Assembly (NCBI GenBank): GCA_003707065.3 | Contig: PPXM03000001.1 | Span: forward strand, 1-64,000 | DNA from: Trigonopsis variabilis | Lineage: Eukaryota > Ascomycota > Trigonopsidomycetes > Trigonopsidales > Trigonopsidaceae | Reading direction: 5' to 3' | DNA: 64,000 nucleotides | Shown: piece by piece, positions 56,017 through 64,000 of the stretch | How the letters are laid out: each line of letters starts with the position of its first letter | Position numbering within the stretch: the stretch's first letter is position 1 | Program-made: the position numbers and the translations under genes | The notes under the pieces: generated by a model | Told to the model about the DNA's origin: nothing | Database searches by the model: none | What the model saw: the letters and a program-made list of their open reading frames with translations, nothing else

Positions 56017-56244
56017 TATCATTAACGTGCTTTTTAAGGAAACGAGGTGTTTTATTCTATTAAGGAAAACCACCCCTCGTCGAACTTTTTCGGTTGCTAG
56101 GGATTCCTCTCGCTGCTCAAGGCACCTCGACGAGAAGCGTGAACTTTCCATCGTCAGACTCTTCTGCCCCGCCTCATCGTCGTTTATCCATTTCAATTGT
56201 TTTCCTCTGAACCTGAGAACTATCAGTTGTCAAGTGGGCTGACA

Positions 56245-59200
56245 ATGGCTGAGTTGAGCTCAGATCCTGTTACCAATGAGTCCTCCGAAAATGAAGTTGA
56301 CATTCCCCATAACTCAGGTATGACCGCTCTTCTAACATATTTATTTAACCAACTAGTAGAAATAGTTAATATCCCCGATGAATCTCAAGGCATAAATAAG
56401 TCTTCTCTTGAACCGAACGGCGAAAGTGAAGATGCTCCTTCTGATAGCCGGGTTAATTCTGATTTTTCTGATTCTATTACGCAGGGCAGCTATGAATCAA
56501 TACACGAGAACAATACTGCCCAAAAGAATCTCAACAAGGACACTATAGATATTCCTCAAGAAAATAGGCAATATGGCGCCTCTTCTAGCTCTCAAGGCGA
56601 CGGAGAGGAATCCGAGCCTCTTGGTTCTATGAAAAGTTACTCTCAAGCGAATGAAGACGACGCAAATGGCAAAGTTGTGGAAATTAAATCGGCATCTTAC
56701 TCGCCAGATAACAGTGCAACTAGATTTCATAAGGTTGTCGATCCTAATGCATTAGGCTTTCTTTTTAAAGCTTTAAAAAAAATTTCTGATAGCAGAGATG
56801 CCAAGAGATCTTCAGACCTCCAAAAGACTACTACTAGAGCCATCGATATCATCAAGCTCAACCCTACTGTGATGCCTTCCGGTGATTTGGTTATAGAACC
56901 TCTCAGACTAGTCTGCGAAGGATCCAACACAGAACTTAAGCTCTTAGCTTTGGACACCATCTCAAAGCTTTTATCTTTCTCCTTGCTTGAGGATGCTTAT
57001 CCAGAAGTCCATGACTTGGACTCGGAAATCGTTCCTCCTCCTCGTCTTCCTATCCTTGAAAAGACAGTGACCATTATATGCAGTTGTTATGAATCTAATA
57101 GTGGTGATGAGAATATTGAGCTTCAAATCTTAAAAGCTTTAGTTGCGGGCTGTTTAAATGAGAAGAGAATACTCCACGGTAAACCGCTCATTGAATTGAT
57201 AAGGACTATTTATCACATTTTTATAAGATCTTCGTCTAATGCTAATCAAATTGTGGCACAAACATCACTGAATCAGGTTCTTGAAGCTGTTTTTGAACGA
57301 GTGAGAGCACGACTGCCGGAGAGCAATATTGTAGAAACGCCAGGCTCGCTTGCTACGATGAACCCGGGTAACATATCAGAGCAGCCCTCCCTGAGTACGA
57401 TGGCTCTGGTCTCTCTTAATCAGAATTCTGACAGTGAGAAGATGACATTAGAATCATTGGGAAATATGAAGGATTTCGATGAAGATAAAGCTATTGAAGA
57501 GTCCGTTCTAGTTCTAGGCAAGTCTTCCAACGATGATCAAGTTTTCAAGAACGATGCGTTTCTTGCCTACAGATCTATGTGCAAGCTCACTCTTAAGGAT
57601 CTAGATATTTCATCTCAGCAAGATATTAAATCTATCGGAATGAGATCAAAATTAATTTCCCTAACTATGGTATATTCTCTTCTACTCAAGTATATTGACG
57701 TTTTTGTGTCATCTTATGTTATGATCAAGTTACGCGATAATGAAGAGTCAACATTTATCTCCGCTATAAGCCCTTATCTCTGCGCTGCCCTTGCTCGCAA
57801 TGCTACGAATCCAACAATACCAGTATTCGAAATTTGCTGTGAGATTTTCTGGATCTGCATCCATGACTTGCGGTTTTATTTGAAAGATGAGGTCTCTATC
57901 TTTCTTAATGAGATTTATCTTCCCATTCTGGAAATGAAGACTTCTCCACCAGCTCAAAAGATGCATCTGTTACGTGTGTTGAAACGGATCTGTGCGGATC
58001 CGCAATGTCTTGTGGAAATATACATCAATTATGACTGTGATGCTAGTCAGAGCAATATTTATGAGAGACTATTGGACTACTGTGCACGACTTGCTTCTTT
58101 GAAAATCAATGTTACCCCCGCACAGGCCAAAGCTTTTCACGACCAATATAGAGTCCAGGCGACACCCACAATATTCTCATTAAGTTTATCAGCATTGAAT
58201 ATTGAGGCAATCGAAGCATCCACTTTCCAGTCTGAATGGCCATATCCCATCGAATATAGCCTAAAACATGAATGTATTGAAATGCTGGTGAAGATACTTC
58301 AATCTCTTGTGTTCTGGGTTTCCAAAAATAAGGCAGAAGATCTACAGGAGCCTCTATCTTCTGCGGATGAGAACATGGTCTCATCTCAGTCATTAGATAC
58401 GCAACTATCAAGACAAGGCGTCACAGATGATCCATCCCAGTTCGAGAGCCAAAAGCATACGAAGACCGTCTTTGCTGATTGTGTTCGACAATTTAACTCC
58501 AAACCGGAAAAGGTAAATATTTATGCTGAACTAATGGTTAACTTTAAGGGAATCACCGCGTTCATGAATAATGGATTTCTCAAGTCAAAGGAGCCTAAAG
58601 AGGTAGCGGATTTCCTCACCTCAACGTCTGGAATCAATAAGGCTGCTCTAGGAGGATTTCTCTGCAAGGGAAAGACTGAGAATCAGGCTGTCTTACACGC
58701 TGTTGTTGATAATGTCGATTTTACTGACCTGAGTTTTTTAGATGCACTGCGAAAGCTTTTCCGCATGTTTCTTGTATCAGGAGAGTCGCAAGAAGTTGAC
58801 AGGGTACTCTTGAAGTTTGCTGAACATTATTACTCCCAGAATCCGACCACCGCATTTGCAAACGGTGATGCTGTATACTTACTGGGATATTCAACTATCC
58901 TTCTGAATACAGATTTACACAATCCTGAAGTTAAAAATAAGATGGGAGAAGAGGACTTCGTTCAGAACAATCGAGGCATTAATGATGGTGGAAATCTTCC
59001 GGAAGAAATGCTGCGTTCAATCTACCGAGACGTTCTGAAGAATGAATTCATAATAGATGAGATTCATGGTAAAATTGCGGAAGAATCGGCTGATGAAGTT
59101 TCTCAAGGACTTCGGCTATCAAGCATCTCGCAACTTCTGACGAACCTCGGTCGCGATCCTAGAAGAGAAGCTTACTTGCGTGAATCAAATGAGCTCTCGA

Positions 59201-61865
59201 ATAAATCTGAGGCCCTGTTCAAGACTATTGCCAAATCTCGCAAGAAAAGGGAAGACTCGACGACGACTGAATTCTATATCGCTACGCACTGGGAGCATGC
59301 GGGCCCAATGTTTGAAGTCGGATGGATGTCTATTCTTGCCGCTTTCAGCGCTGTTATGCAAGATATCGATGAAAAAAATACTGTCTACTTGTGCTTGGAA
59401 GGTACTAAAGCCTCAATTCATTTGGCTTGTGTCTTCAATATTGAAGTTGCGCGCGTTTCATTCATCTCCGCACTTGTCGCTTTCACTAATCTTCAAAACA
59501 TTGGTGAAATGAAGGTGAAAAATGTCGATGCAGCTAAGGCGCTTCTGGAGATAGCTCTAAGCGAAGGAAACTATCTAGGATCTTCCTGGAAGGACGTATT
59601 AACTTGCATAAGTCAGCTGGAACGCTTTCAACTTATTAATTCTGGTGTCAATGAACAAGCTATCCCGGATGTTACTAAAGCAAGAATAGCGCACCCACGC
59701 CGCGACTCTTCTGATAGTATTGCTTCTAGCAGGGCATCAATTTCGCGGCCATGGCAAAGATCCTCCGTGGCTGGCGTATCAGAAGACGTCATCTCTGAGA
59801 GTAAATCTACGGAGCTCCAAATCTTGATGGACAAAGTCTTTACTGAGAGCGCAAACCTGGATGGCAATGCAATTATTCATTTCGTCAGAGCACTCACTCA
59901 AGTCTCGTGGGAAGAAATTCAATCTTCAGGTCAAAGTGCATCTCCTCGCATGTTCTCTCTCCAGAAAATGGTTGATGTCTCATACTATAATATGAATCGT
60001 ATTCGTATTGAATGGGCGAACCTGTGGGCCATCATGGGAGATCAATTCAATCAGGTAGGATGCCAGAACAACATTAATATTGTCTTTTTCGCTTTGGATT
60101 CTTTGCGTCAACTTTCAATGCGATTCTTGGAACTGGAGGAGCTTCCTCATTTTAAGTTTCAGAAGGACTTTCTTCGCCCATTTGAACATGTGATGACTAA
60201 TAATCCCTCGTTGAAGGTCAAAGACATGGTGTTAGCTTGTCTTCAACAAATGATTCAGGCAAAAGCCGATAAGATCAAGTCAGGATGGAGAACTATGTTT
60301 GGTACCTTTGCGGTGGCTGCAAAGGAGCACAATCAGCAGATTGTGGAGACGACATATAGAATTGTTGCGTTTGTTCACAAAAATTATCTGGATGCTATAA
60401 TCGCTCAGAATAGTTTTGCAGATATGATGATTACACTGACTGAGCTTTCAAAGAACCATTGGTATCAAAAGACGAGTCTTCACTCAATTGATCTTCTCAG
60501 GACTTCGATTCAAAAAATGCTAACTTCCGAAGAGTGTCCCTTAGCCTCCAGCTTCAAAGGTCAAGCACCGACTATTGATGATCCTATGATTAAATTTTGG
60601 TATCCTATATTATTTGCTTTCCACAATATCATAATGACGGGCGAAGATCTTGAGGTTAGGTCCCGCGCTCTTGATTACTTCTTTGATGCTTTAGTAGAGT
60701 ATGGTAGTTCGTTTTCCAGTGACTTCTGGGATATCACCTGCCGACAGCTTTTATTTCCTATATTTACCATTCTTAAATCTCGCTCTGAAGTTGCAAGTCT
60801 CTCCAATAAAGAAGACATGTCTGTCTGGCTTTCCACAACTATGATACAAGCTCTGAGAAATTTTGTGTCATTATTTACCTACTATTTCGATGTTTTGGAG
60901 AAGATGCTTGACTCTTTCTTGGAGTTACTAGTCGCCTGCATATGTCAAGAAAATGATACCCTTGCTCGATTAGGGACTTCCTGTTTGTTACAACTCATCC
61001 AGGGCAATGTCAACAGGTTTACAGATGGCCATTGGTCGAAAATTGTTGAAGCGTTCGAGAAACTTTTCACGGCAACTACAGCCACCGAACTGTTCGATCC
61101 AAAAGGTATCGAAAGCACAGAAGTCGCCAACAGTCCTACACCGAATGGTAAAGCTTTGGTGACCGTCTCATCGGCACGAAGGAAAGAATTCAATCACATG
61201 ATCGCAAAGTGTGTCCTGCAACTTCTCATTATCGACACTTTAAGAGAAATGCTTACTATAGAAGATATTTATTCTGCAATTCCATGCGAGGACTTATTAA
61301 AGCTACTCGACCTCTTGAATTCGTCCTTTTTATTTGCAAGAAGTTTTAATGGTAATAAAGATCTTAGAGTCAAACTATGGCAAGAAGGATTCATGAAACA
61401 ATTGCCCAACCTTCTGATGCAGGAATCAAAGGCTGCGTCAACTCGTGTGCACATCTTATTCAAGATGTACGAAGATACATCTTCGGGCAAAAAAGCTGTG
61501 AAGATGCAAGTTGAGAGGATGCTTATAGAGTAAGTATAACTCCACGCAAAGTCTAACGAGAGATTGATGAAAGAAATCATCGAAGGATTCACATCATTGG
61601 AACCTACGACCCAGCAGCGGAACATCACAGCTTGGCTCCCTGTAGTCATTGGCGTTCTCCAAGACTACACCTCTTTGCCTTCTCAAGATGTAAGTGATGA
61701 AAAGCGTGACATTCTAACGGCAAGTTCGTCCGGCATTTGGATGAAATCTACCCCACAAGCATTGACTTACTCGACAGAGAGATTGAGCCTGAGTTGAGAG
61801 CAGTACTGAAATCTTTCCTGGCCAAGACGGGAGATGTTCTCGTCAAACAGAATACACCAGAATAA
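56245..61865 (+). CDS. SEC7: Sec7/BIG-type ARF guanine nucleotide exchange factor
   Basis: This trans-Golgi exchange factor activates ARF for vesicle budding. The protein is 1850 aa from exons 56245-61529, 61563-61689 and 61725-61865, with introns of 33 and 35 nt. After an acidic disordered N-terminus come the DCB region (about residues 160-400) and the HUS region with the NYDCD box. The Sec7 domain (about 760-960) has the glutamic finger in SGESQEVDR (Glu847, usually LPGEAQKIDR) and TDLHNPEVKNKM with NRGINDGGNLPEE. HDS1-4 helical repeats follow. The short last exons restore the C-terminal FVRHLDEIYPTSIDLL. The ATG at 56245 is the first true Met in frame; positions upstream use TTG only. Confidence 0.95.
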
Positions 61866-62392
61866 TAAATCACAGGCGGACATGCTAAAGTGTAAAGTGT
61901 AACAGATTCTTTATTTTGGTACTGAACTGCACGTAGCGTGATTCTTTTTTCTTTTCTTTTATCGAGGAGACTATTGTCAGCTTTAACTATAGTCGGCTTG
62001 ACTGGGCAACCTGACAGTTAGATAAAATGGTCTGGGCCTATTGGACCGGGTAACCCGAACACGTCGTGCCCCTGGCTTTCCAAGGGCAATGATCCCACCG
62101 CCTTCAATTGCTCTCTTAGTATAGCAAGCAATTCTCAGGAGCCCTCTCTAAGTGATCAAAGAAATCAAGGACAATGTAAGTAACTTTAATGTCGTTGAAG
62201 CCAATGATATGAACAATTATCGTGCGTTTTGGAGTTATATGCGTGGTATCCTTTGATCACTGCATGTCAAAGACTAATCTTTCTCAACTACGCGATATCG
62301 TACAACTTTATGGTTTGTGGACTCTAGAAGAATACCCTTTATACTATTACCAATGACTGAAACTTACACTGACGCGTCTAGACTGGTTCCTA
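61866..62392. other. Gap with GC-rich, coding-like minus-strand segment
   Basis: Between SEC7 and the septin gene, 61983-62130 on the minus strand reads without stops as GGGIIALGKPGARRVRV, NRPRPFYLTVRLPSQADYS and stop, with clearly higher GC content than the flanks. Upstream frames (VHIIGFNDIKVTYIVLDFF) are also open, but the join is not clear. It may be a small gene of unknown family or a decayed one. Confidence 0.3.
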
Positions 62393-63814
62393 ATGCAAAG
62401 TGCACTCAAGGATAAAATCCAAAGTACAGCTCCTCTGAATATCACGCGTAGCGTTAGCAGTGATTCCATGGCTACGGAGTCTTCTCATTTGGACACGAAA
62501 TGCTCTAAAGAGAATATCGATTCTGATTTAAGTTCTGTTAAGGAAGATGAAAGAATAGAGCCTCAAATTATTAGCCGCAAATTGACGGGATATGTAGGCT
62601 TTGCCAACCTTCCTAGTCAATGGCACCAAAGAAGCTTACGAACGGGATTCAATTTGAATTTGATTGTTGTTGGTGAGTTACTTACGCTGATAGGAAACTG
62701 ATTCTTTCAAGGCAAAACAGGGTTAGGAAAATCCACATTAGTAAATACTTTATTTAATAAGAGTATCCTTCCTCCTCGTCCACCGACAGACTATAAGACT
62801 GATGTTTCCCAGACTGTCAGAATTGAGACAACAAGCGGAGATATCGAAGAAGATAATGTCAGATTGCGTCTCAACGTGGTTGACACACCTGGCTACGGGG
62901 ATCACATAAATAATAATAAAGCCTGGGAATCAATATTACGATGCATCGAGAGTAAATTTGACGCATACCTTGAGGCAGATAGTAAACCTGGTAGAAGACA
63001 ACTTTCTGTCGACAACCGGATTCATGCATGTTTATTCTTTATCGAACCGACTAGTCATTCCCTCTCTTCTCTTGATATTGATCTAATGAAAAAGCTACAC
63101 AACAGGGTGAACTTAATTCCTCTTATTGCAAAGGCTGACACCTTCTCAGACGAGGAATTTACTACCTTCAAGAAGCGTATCTTGGCTGACATTACAGCCA
63201 ACAACATTGAGATTTTTAAACCTCCGATGTATGAGACCGATGATGAAGAAACTCTTAGTGACGATAGAGAAATCTTGGCTGCCATTCCGTTCGCTGTTCT
63301 TGGCTCTACAATTGAAGTCACAAACGCTCAGGGGATTCGAGTACGGGGCCGCCAATATCCTTGGGGTATTGTTGAAGTCGAGAATGAAAAACACTGCGAC
63401 TTCTCAAAACTACGTCAAATGCTTATTAGAACTCATCTTGAAGATTTGCGAGAGAGGACGAATAAAGTCTACTATGAAATTTATCGGACTGAAAAGCTTT
63501 TATCCATGGGCGTCAAGCAAAACAGTGCTGTATTCCAGGAAGTGAATCCTTCTGTTCGGGTAGAAGAGGAACGTGCTCTGCAAAATGCCAAACTACAAAA
63601 GATGCAAAATGACATGAATAACGTTTTTCTGAAAAAAGTTCGTGAAAAGGAGGAGAAGTTGAAACAATCAGAAGAGGAGCTTTTCACAAGTCACCGGAAT
63701 ATGAAAGAAGAGCTTCTTGCTCGAAAGACGGAGCTCGAGGAGCGCAAAGCGCGCCTTGAGAGTGGACGTTATGTGGAGGAGAAAAAGACACGTAAGGGCT
63801 TTTCGCTACGTTAG
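62393..63814 (+). CDS. Septin with C-terminal coiled coil (Cdc3/Cdc12 class)
   Basis: This GTP-binding filament protein of the septin ring is 460 aa from exons 62393-62672 and 62712-63814, with a 39-nt intron. A polar N-terminal tail is followed by YVGFANLPSQWHQRS, the polybasic-type entry segment. The P-loop is GKTGLGKST (most septins have GESGLGKST); the join falls within its first Gly. G3 is DTPGYGD, G4 is AKAD, then the septin unique element with FAVLGST and RGRQYPWGIVEVEN. The C-terminus (about residues 370-455) is a long charged coiled coil. The start ATG 62393 is the first in frame, but a further 5' exon is possible. The septin class was chosen from the N-tail and coiled coil only. Confidence 0.92.
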
Positions 63815-63897
63815 ACTTCAGAATGATCTTTTTATGAGCTACATAAGAGAAAAGGTGGCTTTGCTTCGTGGACGGATTGAGGTGGCTTGTATGTATC

Positions 63898-64000
63898 TTA
63901 TTTACGTGAGTTCAAATGGCGTAGTTCCTCAGTGCTAGGATAACAGGTTTTCAACTTTGATCTCAAAAATGGGAACTGCTTGAATAGAACCTTCGACAGG
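63898..64000 (-). CDS. Possible 3' end of a gene cut by the window edge
   Basis: The last 103 bases on the minus strand are open for 33 codons (LSKVLFKQFPFLRSKLKT, then YPSTEELRHLNSRK and stop). The sequence is protein-like, but this length can arise by chance. It would converge on the septin gene. No family is recognised. Confidence 0.3.
   Translation of the reverse strand, partial: LSKVLFKQFPFLRSKLKTCYPSTEELRHLNSRK

Noticed and set aside
58651-58700. Lysine in GGFLCKG of the Sec7 domain read as loss of the catalytic glutamate
   Set aside because: The catalytic glutamic finger lies in the LPGEAQ-type motif further on, and there the Glu is present (Glu847 in SGESQEVDR).
62020-62110. GC-rich block as an RNA gene such as SRP or RNase P RNA
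   Set aside because: I could not find the conserved motifs of these RNAs, and the minus strand reads as protein-like sequence instead.

Overview
The window reads as a compact eukaryotic genome segment, most likely from a fungus. Fungal marks are an Asi1/Asi3-type membrane RING protein, a membrane-anchored Mia40, a Tos4/Plm2-like FHA protein, a septin, a type II dihydroorotase and a Ybp/ALF4-family protein. Nearly every gene has spliceosomal introns, and about 45 of them are only about 29-50 nt long. That is short for a fungus and suggests an early-diverging or reduced lineage, for example the Rozella, Mitosporidium or aphelid side of the tree. The lineage is inference. No prokaryotic gene arrangement, tRNA, rRNA or CRISPR array was found.

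Positions 1-6900 are a graveyard of one Ty1/copia-like LTR family. A gag/protease piece sits at the left edge, followed by about twelve LTRs in both orientations. Two of them lie inside other LTRs, and five have clean 5-bp target-site duplications. A second, unnamed dispersed repeat is mixed in. Positions 7000-9300 hold no gene I can recognise.

From 9300 to the end the DNA is gene-dense, with about 29 recognisable genes on both strands and often short divergent promoters. In order they are: a Ulp2/SENP-type SUMO protease, an EMI1/DUF3128 protein, WDR83/MORG1, MSP1, a HAD phosphatase (after an inverted pair of Mutator-like transposase relics), the Asi-type E3 ligase, TFB5, a Ybp/ALF4 protein, LSM4, La (LHP1), BOS1, mitochondrial malate dehydrogenase, the GGTase-I beta subunit, a class V aminotransferase, MIA40, thiamine pyrophosphokinase, a GSKIP-domain protein, UPF2, CDP-diacylglycerol synthase, EMG1, an ATRIP/Rad26-like checkpoint protein, ribosomal protein eL37, an FHA protein, dihydroorotase, an unknown protein, the P5A ATPase SPF1, RPB8, the Sec7 ArfGEF and a septin. 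Several small genes (TFB5, LSM4, BOS1, GSKIP) are split into exons so short that they are visible only after splicing by eye. Exon joins were accepted when frame, GT/GC-AG borders and family similarity all agreed.

There is no operon logic. The genes are independent housekeeping functions: transcription (TFB5, RPB8), RNA handling (LSM4, La, UPF2, EMG1, eL37), protein and membrane traffic (BOS1, SEC7, SPF1, MSP1), mitochondria (MDH, MIA40), lipid and prenyl metabolism (CDS1, CDC43), and checkpoint or cell cycle (ATRIP-like, FHA, septin). Weakly supported coding-like stretches in the gaps are listed with low confidence.
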